A stretch of DNA of 64,000 nt, taken from the NCBI RefSeq assembly GCF_029537375.1, contig NZ_CP120679.1, forward strand, positions 291,501 through 355,500, given 5' to 3'. The stretch comes from Bacillus sp. HSf4. Its GTDB lineage: Bacteria; Bacillota; Bacilli; Bacillales; Bacillaceae. The notes below the pieces were generated by a model. The model was not told the DNA's origin, ran no database searches, and was given only the letters and a program-made list of their open reading frames with translations. The position numbers and the translations under genes were made by a program. The number at the start of each line of letters is the position of its first letter. The stretch's first letter is position 1. Of the stretch, positions 18,027 to 27,581 are shown in pieces.

Positions 18027-18719
18027 ATGCAGCGTATATTGCTTGTTGAAGACGACCATTCAATCAGTGAAATGGTCAATCATTATTTAACAAAAGAAGG
18101 ATTTCAGGTCGTACTTGCTTTTGACGGAGAAGAGGGCATTCGCTTGTTTCAGCAGGACAATTATGATGTGATCCTGCTCGACATCATGCTTCCTAAGCTG
18201 AACGGGATGGATTTTCTGAAAATGATCCGTGAACAGAGCAAAGTCCCGGTTTTAATGATTTCTGCAAAAGACGGGGATGTGGATAAAGCGCTTGGGCTGG
18301 GCTTTGGTGCGGATGATTATATCGCCAAACCGTTTTCGATGATCGAACTGACCGCAAGAATAAAAGCCGCCATTCGGCGGGCAACGCAATATTCCGTCAG
18401 TGAGCACACAAATCAAAATATAGTATATGTTCACGAGCTTACGATTGATATAGAAAATGTATCCGTACAAAAAAATGGTGAACCGCTTCAGCTGACATCG
18501 ACGGAATGGAACATGCTGACTTTGTTTGTGACAAACCCTAAAAAAGTATTTACAAAAGAACAAATCTATCGTTCGGTTTGGAATGAGGATTATTTTGGCG
18601 ATCAAAATATTATTAACGTCCATATGAGGCGCCTGAGAGAAAAGATAGAGGATGACCCTTCCTCCCCGCAATATATTAAAACGCTTTGGGGCATCGGATA
18701 TAAATTAGGAGAGTTTTAG
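18027..18719 (+). CDS. ycbL: OmpR-family response regulator YcbL
   Basis: 230 residues. The receiver has the acidic pair EDDH, the phospho-acceptor Asp in LLDIMLP and Lys in AKPFSM. The C-terminal winged helix ends in YIKTLWGIGYKLGEF. It forms an operon with the kinase one base downstream and the ABC transporter after it, a layout typical of systems that detect and export antimicrobial peptides. Confidence 0.9.
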   Translation: MQRILLVEDDHSISEMVNHYLTKEGFQVVLAFDGEEGIRLFQQDNYDVILLDIMLPKLNGMDFLKMIREQSKVPVLMISAKDGDVDKALGLGFGADDYIAKPFSMIELTARIKAAIRRATQYSVSEHTNQNIVYVHELTIDIENVSVQKNGEPLQLTSTEWNMLTLFVTNPKKVFTKEQIYRSVWNEDYFGDQNIINVHMRRLREKIEDDPSSPQYIKTLWGIGYKLGEF

Positions 18720-18720
18720 C

Positions 18721-19656
18721 ATGACGATGTTATGGATTGGCATTCTTATGATGTTGGCATTTCTCAATATCGTTCAATATAAAATGAAAAAGCATCGGGA
18801 TCGAAACTTGGAATACATCACGGAAAAGCTCAGTGTGATGCTAAATAAGCATGCGGCTGATCAAATTTTATTAGGAACGGATGACAAAATACTGCGTGCT
18901 CTGCTCGTGCATATTAACCAGTTTGTTGAGGAGCATCAGCACATAACAGCCCGTTTTGCAAAAACGGAGCAGTCAATGAAACGAATGCTGACCAATATGT
19001 CCCATGATCTGAAAACTCCGATGACCGTCGTGCTCGGATATATCGAAGCGATCCAAAACGATTCGGACATGGCGGAAGAAGAGCGTGAAAGGCTGCTGGA
19101 AAAGCTTTCTCAAAAAACAGGTGAAATTATTCGGCTGATGAATTCTTTCTTTGACTTGGCCAAGCTAGAATCAGAAGATAAGCAAATACTGCTCACTAAA
19201 ATACATATCAACGAAATATGCAGAAAAAACATTCTCCAACACTATGATGCTGTTCAGGCAAAAGGTTTTAAAGCAGTCATCGACATCCCGGATACCCCGG
19301 TTTATGTACATGGAAATGAAGAAGCGCTTGACCGGATTCTGCAAAACCTTTTGTCAAATGCAATTCAATATGGTGCGGACGGAAAGCTGATCGGATTGTC
19401 CCTTACATATGATGAAACGCGGATTGTCATTACCGTCTGGGATCGTGGAAAGGGGATCAATGAGATTGATCAGCAGCGGGTATTTGAAAGACTTTACACT
19501 CTTGAGGAATCAAGAAATAAAGCGTTCCAAGGAAGCGGACTCGGCTTAACAATTACAAAAAGACTTATTGAGAAAATGGGAGGGGAAATCTCGCTCCAAA
19601 GCAAGCCGTATGAACGGACAGCGTTTTCCATCACGTTAAAACGAATGACCTATTAA
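18721..19656 (+). CDS. ycbM: Histidine kinase YcbM
   Basis: 311-residue sensor kinase with one short N-terminal membrane segment and no real extracellular domain, so sensing probably occurs in the membrane or through the transporter. H-box NMSHDLKTPMTVVLGY near residue 96, N-box LLSNAIQY, G-boxes WDRGKGI and GSGLGLTITK. Cognate partner of YcbL by adjacency. Confidence 0.9.
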   Translation: MTMLWIGILMMLAFLNIVQYKMKKHRDRNLEYITEKLSVMLNKHAADQILLGTDDKILRALLVHINQFVEEHQHITARFAKTEQSMKRMLTNMSHDLKTPMTVVLGYIEAIQNDSDMAEEERERLLEKLSQKTGEIIRLMNSFFDLAKLESEDKQILLTKIHINEICRKNILQHYDAVQAKGFKAVIDIPDTPVYVHGNEEALDRILQNLLSNAIQYGADGKLIGLSLTYDETRIVITVWDRGKGINEIDQQRVFERLYTLEESRNKAFQGSGLGLTITKRLIEKMGGEISLQSKPYERTAFSITLKRMTY

Positions 19657-19668
19657 CAAACGTAAGAA

Positions 19669-19680
19669 TTTCTTAAGAAA
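19669..19680 (+). promoter_or_regulatory. Palindrome upstream of ycbN, candidate YcbL site
   Basis: TTTCTTAAGAAA is a perfect 12-bp palindrome between ycbM and ycbN. TACAAT at 19710-19715 could be a -10, but there is no -35 at normal distance, which would fit an activator-dependent promoter. Binding by YcbL is inference. Confidence 0.35.
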
Positions 19681-19751
19681 CAAGAAATAAAAAAGACAGT
19701 GTCCATCGCTACAATAGACACATGAGCAGAGACAGGAAAGGAGAAACAAAG

Positions 19752-20675
19752 TTGACTTACATCGTACAAACAAGCGGGCTCACCAAAACATTCGAAGGTC
19801 AAGAAGTTGTTTCAAATGTAAGCATGCATATACGAAAAGGAGAAATATACGGTTTTCTCGGCCCAAACGGAGCCGGGAAAACGACCATCATGAAGATGCT
19901 GACGAGCCTTGTAAAACCGACAAGCGGCGAAATCAATATCCTTGGGCATAAGCAGACAAATCGATCATACGAGATTCTCGGCAAAATAGGCAGCATGATC
20001 GAATATCCGATTTTTTATGAAAATCTGACAGCTATAGAAAATTTAAATCTGCATTGTGAGTATATGGGGTATCACAATAAAACCAAGATTCAAGAAGTGC
20101 TAGACATGGTGAACTTAAAAAATATTGACAGCAAACCCGTCAAAACATTTTCGCTTGGGATGAAACAACGTCTTGGAATAGCGCGAGCCATTCTCACTAA
20201 ACCCGACTTGCTCATCCTAGATGAGCCGATCAATGGCCTTGATCCTGTCGGAATTAAAGAAATCAGAAATTTATTTCATGTGCTGAGCAAAGAGTATGGC
20301 ATGACATTGCTGATCTCAAGCCACATCCTGAGCGAGATAGAGCAAATTGCCGATACAATCGGAGTCATTCGGGACGGCAGGCTTATTGAAGAAGTGTCTA
20401 TGGAAAGCGTAAGGGGCCAGAACACAGAGTACATTGAACTCGTGACGCCGAATCAATTGCAGGCTTGCTTTGTGCTTGAACATGAGCTTCAGATTGCTAA
20501 TTTTAAAATACTAAATGATAAAACGATCCGAATTTATGATGCCGAAGCTTCTCAAACAGCCATTTCTAAAGCGCTGGTTTTGAATGATGTAGAAATTGAA
20601 GCGATGAATAAAAAGTATACATCACTTGAAGAATACTTTGTTAGCTCAATCAACGACAATACGATTACCACGTAA
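19752..20675 (+). CDS. ycbN: ABC transporter ATP-binding protein YcbN (BcrA-like)
   Basis: 307-residue ATPase with Walker A GPNGAGKTT, signature FSLGMKQRLGIARA, Walker B LLILDEP and the H-loop SSHILSE. It is of the BcrA/bacitracin-lantibiotic exporter group. The frame opens at 19722, but AAAGGAG lies eight bases before the TTG at 19752, which gives the family length. Works with the membrane protein YcbO; expression probably depends on YcbLM. Confidence 0.85.
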   Translation: MTYIVQTSGLTKTFEGQEVVSNVSMHIRKGEIYGFLGPNGAGKTTIMKMLTSLVKPTSGEINILGHKQTNRSYEILGKIGSMIEYPIFYENLTAIENLNLHCEYMGYHNKTKIQEVLDMVNLKNIDSKPVKTFSLGMKQRLGIARAILTKPDLLILDEPINGLDPVGIKEIRNLFHVLSKEYGMTLLISSHILSEIEQIADTIGVIRDGRLIEEVSMESVRGQNTEYIELVTPNQLQACFVLEHELQIANFKILNDKTIRIYDAEASQTAISKALVLNDVEIEAMNKKYTSLEEYFVSSINDNTITT

Positions 20676-20689
20676 AGGGGGAGAACACC

Positions 20690-21388
20690 TTGTTGAACTT
20701 GATAAAATTAGAGATGAAAAAAACAAGATTGGCGTGGTATTACAAAGGTGCAGTAATCGCAAATCTATGTATTCTCGGTTTTATGTGCCTGATCGGATCA
20801 GAGGAGAAAAACCTTCCGCAAGCAGAAATGTCGATGGCAGATACAGCTTCAACACTGTTGGTTTTGGGAGCTTTTGTGAGATCAGTATTTATTGTTTTTG
20901 CAAGCGTGCTGATTGCAAAACTCATTATCGGCGAGTACAAAAACAGAACGATCACGGTCATGTTTACATACCCAGTCAGCCGCAAAAAGCTGATGGCCGC
21001 CAAACTTCTACTAATAGGAGGACTTACGTTTTTTACAATTGTTGTATCGGAAATGATGATTGCAGTTGCCTTTTCATATCTTAATGAATCTTTTTCATTC
21101 AGCTCGGCTAAGCTGACCCTGCACGAAATAGGGAACGAGGTCGCCAATATTCTCATCTATGCGGTTGCCTCCGCGGGATTGAGCTTTATCCCCTTATACT
21201 TTGGAATGCGCAAAAAATCAGTTCCTGCAACTATTGTGGCATCATGCATCTTGATTACGCTGACTAGTCAGCAAAGTCCTGGATTTTCACTCGCATCGAT
21301 TATTTATATTCCTCTTACATTGGCGGTAATAGGGGTTTTTATTGCCTATTGGTCTGTTCGAAAAATTGATCGCGAAGATGTCTTATGA
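20690..21388 (+). CDS. ycbO: ABC transporter permease YcbO
   Basis: 232-residue protein with about six membrane segments and the KLIIGEYKNRTITVMFTYPV loop typical of ABC-2 type permeases of the BcrB group. It starts with TTG (20690, or 20693) behind AAAGGGGGAG and lies 14 bases after the ATPase gene. Membrane partner of YcbN; substrate unknown, a peptide antibiotic is the usual guess for this family. Confidence 0.8.
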   Translation: MLNLIKLEMKKTRLAWYYKGAVIANLCILGFMCLIGSEEKNLPQAEMSMADTASTLLVLGAFVRSVFIVFASVLIAKLIIGEYKNRTITVMFTYPVSRKKLMAAKLLLIGGLTFFTIVVSEMMIAVAFSYLNESFSFSSAKLTLHEIGNEVANILIYAVASAGLSFIPLYFGMRKKSVPATIVASCILITLTSQQSPGFSLASIIYIPLTLAVIGVFIAYWSVRKIDREDVL

Positions 21389-21442
21389 GACCGGCGATTT
21401 GACTACTAATGAAGCTAGGGTTAGTTCGCCATTTATAGAAAA

Positions 21443-21538
21443 CAACAAGGAAATCGGGTGAACATGGTGAGTTTTGAAATTCGCGGCATCTCTTTTTGCG
21501 TCATTCAAGTCGATGGAAAGGATGAACAGGTCAACTGA
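21443..21538 (+). pseudogene. Truncated duplicate of the DUF3900-like gene start
   Basis: ATG at 21464 reads 24 codons to a TGA at 21536. The peptide (VSFEIRGISFCVIQVDGKDE...) is nearly the N-terminus of the intact 358-residue protein at 25512, and the bases upstream (CAACAAGGAAATCGGGTGAAC) match as well. About 95 bases are duplicated. Nothing further of the gene remains. Confidence 0.8.
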
Positions 21539-21539
21539 T

Positions 21540-21578
21540 AGGCATGAATCCGATATTGTTCGGGGCTCATGCCTTTTT
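21540..21578 (+). terminator. Terminator after the truncated duplicate
   Basis: AGGCATGA pairs with TCATGCCT over a loop of about 17 bases, followed by TTTTTT. Confidence 0.65.
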
Positions 21579-21586
21579 TAATCCGC

Positions 21587-21793
21587 TTATGATCCATGTA
21601 TTATGCTTGACATGTTCAATGTTTTGAATTTCTCAAAATAAAGAAATTCTGATTTTACTTCGTTTTTTTGGGTGTGACGATACGGATTCATTTGGCATTG
21701 CCAGCCTTTGATCCGAGAAATCATGAGCTCATTTTCATCTGTCAGCCCGTTCACATAAAATCTCGAACCGATGGTATGGCTTAAAAAGAAACT
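21587..21793 (-). pseudogene. Unrecognised coding remnant
   Basis: 68 codons are open between two stops with no usable start. The translation has normal protein composition (for example RFYVNGLTDENELMISRIKG and FLYFEKFKTLNMSS) and ends cleanly in a TAA, so it looks like the 3' end of a lost gene. I do not recognise the family. Confidence 0.35.
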
Positions 21794-22044
21794 TTAAATG
21801 AAAATTTGCAGAATTGAGAAATGGAAAGTGTATGTCCAAAAGAACCTCCCCACTAAATAATCGGTCCAGCAATCTTCGCCTCACCCTTTTAAATCGTTTC
21901 CATAATTCCTCTACTTTTCCCGTGTATCAAACATACAGCCTGTTTTGCAGCAAATCTGATGAACCTCTCAATCAAGACTAATTGAAGCGAAACTTCGTGT
22001 CATTCATTTCGTATACATATTAAGCGAAGAGTGATTGGGATTGA

Positions 22045-22266
22045 AAATACATCAAATATTCACTTTTAAGTAAGGAACTGCTTAGTGGAAATGTTTATCG
22101 TCAGATAAGACTTTTGTATGATTTGTTCGGTTTGAAGAACAAACCAAAGACCTTTCTTATTTCCCGTCACAATCACCATTTAGCCTATTTTCTAGATGAA
22201 TTATCCTCTCATTGGCAGAATGTTCGAGACATTTTTCCTATTCATCTAATTTATTCCATGTTGTAA
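22045..22266 (+). pseudogene. Unrecognised coding remnant
   Basis: 73 codons are open from a TGA to a TAA at 22264 without a credible start codon or ribosome binding site. The peptide (NVYRQIRLLYDLFG, KPKTFLISRHNHHLAYFLDE) reads like the C-terminus of a real protein. Family unknown; possibly part of a mobile or toxin-related gene. Confidence 0.35.
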
Positions 22267-22358
22267 CATAAGAAAGGATCGTTTTCAAGTGGGTCAATCG
22301 CATCAAAACGAAATATTTGAAAGGCAGTTACCATAAAGACCCTTGGAGGTTTTCAAAA

Positions 22359-23075
22359 ATGAAAAAAATGATGATGATGTGTTTTGCTATAATACTAGCT
22401 TTTACAGGGGGATGCAGTATGAGCGACAGCCAAAAGAACGGCAATCAAGAAGAAGCCGTCAACCCGAAAGACATGGACCCGAAAGACCTGCCGCAAGTTC
22501 CGGCGTTTCAAGACGAGAAAACAAGAGAATACATGGCATCAACGAAGGAAATGGAGCCCGGATATTATCTGCTTGAGTCTAAGTTGAAGGGGTTTACGAT
22601 GTTGTTTCCGGAGGATGGGGAATACTTATCGGATTATTCAACAACTGACGGGGAAAATAGCGAGTCTATAGGATTTCAAAGTTACAATAAAAAAACAAAC
22701 ATCCTATTGGATGGGCAAGTAAGTTATTACCGTGAAACGACTTTTATTGATGATCCAGATACGATGCTTGATCAAGTAAGTAAAGAGAACGGTTATAAAG
22801 GAAATTATTCATTAAAGAAAGAAAATGAGAAAGATGTTTATTCTGCCTTCAAGAAAAATGAGTTTAAGAAAAATGATCGTAAGTATAACTCCTCTTTTAT
22901 GTATTTTGGATTTATTAAATCGAAAAAAATGTCTAACTTAGGTATAGTTTATTCATTTATCATTAGTTGCAAAATTGATGATCAAGCATGTTCTTTAGAT
23001 GAAAAGAAAGCTGGGGCACTGGCAGAAAAAATGATCGATTCGATCACCTTTTTGACAGATAAAAAGGAGAAATAA
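22359..23075 (+). CDS. Lipoprotein of unknown function at the LXG locus
   Basis: 238 residues. Signal peptide with lipobox FTGGC (cysteine near residue 19), then a low-complexity Asp/Pro/Lys stretch (NPKDMDPKDLPQVP) and a soluble domain. The ATG at 22359 has TTGGAGGT eight bases upstream; the frame is open 14 codons further back without support. The first third uses more G and C than the rest, suggesting a mosaic gene. It is followed after one base by the 642-residue protein, so both are probably co-transcribed. Function unknown; position suggests an envelope-side accessory of the toxin system. Confidence 0.7.
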   Translation: MKKMMMMCFAIILAFTGGCSMSDSQKNGNQEEAVNPKDMDPKDLPQVPAFQDEKTREYMASTKEMEPGYYLLESKLKGFTMLFPEDGEYLSDYSTTDGENSESIGFQSYNKKTNILLDGQVSYYRETTFIDDPDTMLDQVSKENGYKGNYSLKKENEKDVYSAFKKNEFKKNDRKYNSSFMYFGFIKSKKMSNLGIVYSFIISCKIDDQACSLDEKKAGALAEKMIDSITFLTDKKEK

Positions 23076-23076
23076 T

Positions 23077-25005
23077 ATGGGGACTAAAAATATATTTGAA
23101 AATGAAAATGTGAAACTTCGTTTGATAAATTTAGAATACAGTTATAAAAACAGATTTGATTCAAACAATCCAAATGAAGTGAAAAAGGCTAAAGAGGATT
23201 TTGAGGCTGATGTTCGCAGAATTTATAAGGAGGAAACAAATCATGAACTGACAGAAGATATAGAGATTTATACTTCAAAAGAAGTTCTCCAGCAAACTAA
23301 GGAAAAATCGGTGAAAGAATCAGGCTATAATGGAACAGCTATTCATATCAAGGATAAAAAACAACATATTGATCAGCTTCACATTATTTCCGAAGGCAGT
23401 GCAGATAATGAAGACTGGAAATATAATTTCTTTGGTTTGTTTTTGGGGATAGATGATAATCAGTTCAGGGCAACGAGGGAGTTTGTAAGAGACACCAAGA
23501 AAAAAGCGGGGAACTCTAAGGACTTAAAAACGTATGGAATGGGACATTCTCTCGCTAATAATAACCAAGTGATAGTTCAGCTGATTGATGGAGAGTTTGA
23601 TGAAGTTTATGGTGTCAATGGGGCGCAGGTTAGTGTAGACCATTTATTATTTGCCGATCGTGCCTTAGTGGCTTATTTGAGTAACAAATTTGAAGTCAGT
23701 CGTAAAGAAATAAGTACCATCCCAAAAGAAAAACTCAAAAAAGCCATCCTCAAATACTACAACGACAAAGGCGTCACCGCCAACATCACCCAGCGCGTCT
23801 CCAAAGACGACCCGCTTTACGGGGTCAGTAGCAGAGGGGATTTCATCACGTTCGGCGATGTGAGGATGACGGATACAAATCCGAATATCAAAGGACTGCG
23901 AAGCGTCATTGATCATATTCCTGATGAAGATGTGCGGAAATTGAAAAGATATTTTCAGAAATATGCGGCTGATTATCAAAAGGGTGGTATTCAAGGTTTT
24001 GCTATGAGTGCAATAGGCGCTGATATGGACTTTTTAAACGATTTAATGAATGAAGAGGGTACAGCTCAACAAATCGCATACTGCGTACAAAACCCGATCC
24101 GTTTATCAAATATGATTAGTGCACTGGATCAAAAGCTGCCTAAATTCAAAGAATTTTTGAAAAAAGTCAAGGATTACAGCGGCCCTATTCTCGATCAGCT
24201 TGAAGAAAACGGTTATATTGATGAAACGAAAAAAAAGACCATCCAAAAAGACATAGACGAAGTAGATCGGCTGACTGGGAAACTGGATGTTTTATATGAA
24301 AAGATCAAATTCCTTGTCGACTGGAAGACCGTTATATTCACTCTTAGTGATCGTCAACTTTCTCAATCACTAATAAACGATTTAATCGCATTTTATGCTG
24401 TTTGTACAGAGTTGGGAAAAGCCCTGGGCAAACTGGACCAAGATACAAAAGACCTTCTCAGCCTCATCGGCGAAGGCCATGGATTGACACCGATGTTAAA
24501 CGCTTTATCCAAAAAGAAAGGCATCAGCTACCAAGGCGGGGATCTTTATTTTTCCAAGAAAGGCAAGGACGGAAAAGAGATTAAAGTCAATCTGTCGTCG
24601 GCCGTCAGGGTTTATCAGGTCGGGATGGCCGCCATTTCCAAGATTGAGGATGAAATCGACCGTTATCAGCGCGTTTTTCACCACGAAATTCACGATCACT
24701 TCGCAAATCAAAAAGCCGCGCTTACGAAAGCGATTCATGACATGGAAGCCAACCCCTCCCAATATCAATATGACCTTCAGTTCAAACTTGCCTCAGACAT
24801 CGCCGGATTCGGCAGCAAGCTGGAAAAAATCAGTGTCAACGAGTCGTTTCACACAGCTGCGCTTCCAGAGTGTGACGGAGTCGTCAGCGAATTAAAAAAA
24901 CAAACCTCAGACAAAAAACGATTTGTGAAAGACATCCGCTCAAGTATTGAGACACTTTGTGATGAGGACAAGCAAATCTCGGCGTTATTTGATTTTAAGG
25001 CATAG
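23077..25005 (+). CDS. Large protein with lipase-like N-terminal domain (DUF6792-like)
   Basis: 642 residues without signal peptide or membrane segment. Around residue 155 lies GMGHSLANN, similar to the nucleophile elbow (G-x-S-x-x) of alpha/beta hydrolases, in a region I associate with the lipase-like DUF6792 family. The C-terminal half is helical with coiled-coil character. Base use changes near 23700 from AT-rich to GC-rich, which suggests recombination inside the gene. AAAGGAG precedes the ATG. Such proteins often accompany LXG toxin genes in Bacillus; whether it is an effector or an accessory is open. Confidence 0.6.
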   Translation: MGTKNIFENENVKLRLINLEYSYKNRFDSNNPNEVKKAKEDFEADVRRIYKEETNHELTEDIEIYTSKEVLQQTKEKSVKESGYNGTAIHIKDKKQHIDQLHIISEGSADNEDWKYNFFGLFLGIDDNQFRATREFVRDTKKKAGNSKDLKTYGMGHSLANNNQVIVQLIDGEFDEVYGVNGAQVSVDHLLFADRALVAYLSNKFEVSRKEISTIPKEKLKKAILKYYNDKGVTANITQRVSKDDPLYGVSSRGDFITFGDVRMTDTNPNIKGLRSVIDHIPDEDVRKLKRYFQKYAADYQKGGIQGFAMSAIGADMDFLNDLMNEEGTAQQIAYCVQNPIRLSNMISALDQKLPKFKEFLKKVKDYSGPILDQLEENGYIDETKKKTIQKDIDEVDRLTGKLDVLYEKIKFLVDWKTVIFTLSDRQLSQSLINDLIAFYAVCTELGKALGKLDQDTKDLLSLIGEGHGLTPMLNALSKKKGISYQGGDLYFSKKGKDGKEIKVNLSSAVRVYQVGMAAISKIEDEIDRYQRVFHHEIHDHFANQKAALTKAIHDMEANPSQYQYDLQFKLASDIAGFGSKLEKISVNESFHTAALPECDGVVSELKKQTSDKKRFVKDIRSSIETLCDEDKQISALFDFKA

Positions 25006-25020
25006 GAGGATTCAATAGAG

Positions 25021-25371
25021 ATGGTAAAACCGTTGTTCGAGGAAACTAAAACGGTTTCGGCAACATATATGTTTTTAAGCAGCATTTCGGCAAAGGAAAA
25101 AGCGGCCCGTCTGAACGCTCCGCTGAAAGGGATTTTGAAAGAGCTGAACGAGTTTGACAAGAAGCTAAAAAGTGAGATTGAAGGGCAAAAAGGCATGATC
25201 ATTACGAAAATCAAAGAAGAACTGGATCACAAAAGCGAAAACCGCAAAACGGTCATCACCCGCATGAAACAAGATAATGAGCAGTTTGCCGGCAGCTATC
25301 ATGACATCATTGAAAATCTGCGGAAACAAAGCGTGACACTCCACTATAAAAAGAATAAGCCCCTGGATTAA
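25021..25371 (+). CDS. Small helical protein of the LXG locus
   Basis: 116 residues, almost wholly charged helix (KELNEFDKKLKSEIEGQKG and similar), no membrane segment. AGGAGG lies nine bases before the ATG, 15 bases after the upstream gene. Size and position resemble the small helical partner proteins found beside LXG toxins and type VII secretion substrates, but I cannot assign a family. A terminator follows. Confidence 0.6.
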   Translation: MVKPLFEETKTVSATYMFLSSISAKEKAARLNAPLKGILKELNEFDKKLKSEIEGQKGMIITKIKEELDHKSENRKTVITRMKQDNEQFAGSYHDIIENLRKQSVTLHYKKNKPLD

Positions 25372-25408
25372 AAAAGATGGCCCCTGCAATCAGAGGTCAT
25401 CTTTTTTC
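25370..25408 (+). terminator. Terminator after the small helical protein gene
   Basis: AAAAAAGATGGCC pairs with GGTCATCTTTTTT (one mismatch) around a loop of about 11 bases. Confidence 0.75.
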
Positions 25409-25511
25409 AACGAAAACGGCCATTTCCTCTCATCCGACTAAAATTGACGGACGTTCCGGATTTACCTATACTTGAAGAACTGAAACAACAAGGAAAACGG
25501 GTGAACAAGTC

Positions 25512-26588
25512 ATGGATTTTGAAATTCGCTACATCTCTTTTTACGTCATCCAGGTCGACGGCAAGGACGAGCAGGCCAACAAGCAGTTTAAACAGTTTCA
25601 GACGCTGGATACGGAAGAATTTGAAAACAGTGAGCTGAAGGATTTCTTAGACGGAGAATTGAAGAAAATCGTCAAGCGGAAAGCGGAGCGCCATCCGAAG
25701 TCAGAGCAGGTGCCGACGAAAATCGGCCGCTTCATCACAGAGCCAGGGCATGAGCTTGACTCCAATCCAAACTATAATCTGTTTCACAAGACAAAGCTGG
25801 CCGAGACGAAGGAAGACTTCAACGAACTGAGTGAACAGTTCGTCCGCACATACCTTGACACGAGCGCAGTCAGGGGCGGCGTTTTTTTAGTAGCAACAGC
25901 CGTACCGCGCAAATACTTCGATGATACATTCGTCTTTGTCATGAAGTGCGATTTTGAGCCGAAGGTCGCTTCGATCGCCGATGAATCCTCGTTGATTCGC
26001 AAAGTCGAAATGGCGATCACGACGAAAAACATGAAATCGATTCAGTATCCGCACATGCCTGAAGAGGGGATGACAGAGGAAAGCGAAGTGAAAATTCACC
26101 AGGCCTCACACGCCCGCTACTTTGAGGATTTCCTAAAGTTCGTTGAGTACGGTGAGTCGATGCCGGAAATCATGAAATCGCAAGTGATGAACATGGTGCA
26201 GGAGCACGTGTATGAAGTGTTTGAAGACAAAAGTGAAGAGCTCCAGCAGTTTGAACACGACCTCGAAATCTGGGAAGCGAGCGAGAAGCGGGAGATTCAG
26301 GAACGCCTTGACACCCATCAGGTGATCGAAGCTTCCGCTCAAATCGTTGAGCACATGCCTGAAGCAGAACTGAAAATGAAATTGGGAGAAACCGAGATTA
26401 AAGGATTGCTGGCCGAATTCGGAGACTCGATCCATCTCGCCAAAGTAAACGGCCGCTATGTGGCGCTGATTGAAGCGGAGACGATTTCCTTTGAAAAGGG
26501 GAGCTCGCCGGTGGAGTTTTATAAGCCTGAAGGGCTGCACGAGGTGATTGAACGGATAAGGAATAAGAGCGGCAGTGAGGAGGATTAG
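25512..26588 (+). CDS. DUF3900-like conserved Bacillus protein
   Basis: 358-residue soluble acidic protein, start MDFEIRYISFYVIQVDGKD. I associate it with the Bacillus family DUF3900, whose function is unknown. No signal peptide, membrane helix or catalytic motif is visible; residues 210-280 form a long charged helix. The ribosome binding site is weak. The first 24 codons and upstream bases are duplicated at 21443-21538, so recombination has acted around this gene. Confidence 0.6.
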   Translation: MDFEIRYISFYVIQVDGKDEQANKQFKQFQTLDTEEFENSELKDFLDGELKKIVKRKAERHPKSEQVPTKIGRFITEPGHELDSNPNYNLFHKTKLAETKEDFNELSEQFVRTYLDTSAVRGGVFLVATAVPRKYFDDTFVFVMKCDFEPKVASIADESSLIRKVEMAITTKNMKSIQYPHMPEEGMTEESEVKIHQASHARYFEDFLKFVEYGESMPEIMKSQVMNMVQEHVYEVFEDKSEELQQFEHDLEIWEASEKREIQERLDTHQVIEASAQIVEHMPEAELKMKLGETEIKGLLAEFGDSIHLAKVNGRYVALIEAETISFEKGSSPVEFYKPEGLHEVIERIRNKSGSEED

Positions 26589-26604
26589 AACCTTTTTCCA
26601 ATAA

Positions 26605-26633
26605 AAAATGGCATCCTAGAACGGATACCATTT
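26605..26633 (+). terminator. Hairpin after the DUF3900-like gene
   Basis: AAATGGCATCC pairs with GGATACCATTT (one mismatch) around a six-base loop. The T-run after it is poor. Confidence 0.5.
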
Positions 26634-26647
26634 GCCTATTTAACTTG

Positions 26648-27580
26648 TTACTGAAGCACTTCTTTTAGCAATTCGATTGCGTTTTCTTCACTCGGATCGT
26701 TTGTTCCGAGTTCGCCTCGGAAGGCTTTGGAGAGGATGGATTGTTTTAGAGTTTCTAAACTAGATTCAAGTTGAATAATTAATTTTGAGTAATCATCTTT
26801 TGAGAAAATTTCATTTAGAATTTTAACAATAGCATCTTGTTCTTCTTAAGGCAACTGGTAGTTTATTAAGAAACTTTTCGGGCCCCTTTGTTGTCCAACA
26901 GCTTCTGTCATTTCTCGCTTGGCTTCAGTTCTAAATCGCTGTGATCGAACCAGATAGTGAATATACTGTTCATTGATATATTCTGAAGTCCGTAAAACAT
27001 GGAATTCTGTTGAACCAAATCCATACCCGTTTTTTAAATTTCTAGCTATACTGATTTTTCCGTTTTCCATACAAGGAGTTATTTTCGATCATTTTCTAGA
27101 AAGAATGTATAGTCTTTCTTAACTTTAGAGTATACCCTTTTTTCTGGCTCTTCTATTTTTCCTGTCTTATCACTAACTGCAGGCATTGGTATGAATGTGC
27201 ACATTTGATCTTCAGATACATTATCGAGCTTTTTCTTTGGAGGATTAACTTGTATAACCTCTCCCAAACTCACCATTTTCCACTTCTCTGGGATCTGTTC
27301 GTTTTTTTGCTCTTCATTCAATATTTTCAATATTTTTGGGTTTAACGAGATTAATTATTTTTCTATATAGCGTTTCTACACTTTCAATATTGGGATGTTG
27401 CCCTCTCCATTTTTTTATTAAAATACCACGAAACGCCTTATCCAAAATAGCCGCTCAGCGAAGTTCAAACGTTTCCTTTGCTTCCTCAATCAATCGCTTT
27501 GCTTCTTCGATTTTACCGAGAAGGCGTTCGACTTTTTCGCCCAATTCGTTTTTGTTCACAAAAAGGAGGGAGAGGTACTA
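26648..27580 (-). pseudogene. hsdS: Decayed type I restriction specificity subunit (hsdS)
   Basis: Read on the minus strand from 27580, fragments follow the HsdS plan: PPFCEQKRI (end of a first target domain), KVERLLGKIEEAKRLIEEAK (central helix), AAILDKAFRG, EKWKMVSLGEV (start of a second domain), MENGKISIARNLKNG, then LSKAFRGELGTNDPSEE and a terminal TAA at 26648. Lesions: a frame change after EQKRI, a TGA at 27455-27457 where CGA is expected, a frame change near 27330, a small deletion near 27075 and a TAA at 26846-26848. The first target domain and any hsdM or hsdR are absent. Clearly dead. Confidence 0.85.
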
Positions 27581-27581
27581 G

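Larger units (their letters stand above)
21389..22358. other. Gene-poor region with coding remnants
   Basis: 970 bases without an intact gene. It holds a broken copy of the start of the DUF3900-like gene (21443-21538), a terminator, an unrecognised remnant on the minus strand (21587-21793) and another on the plus strand (22045-22266). I read it as the scarred edge of the accessory island that follows. Confidence 0.6.

Noticed and set aside
27336..27581. Plus-strand frame of 81 codons before the toxin
   Set aside because: It is antisense to the conserved helix of the hsdS remnant.
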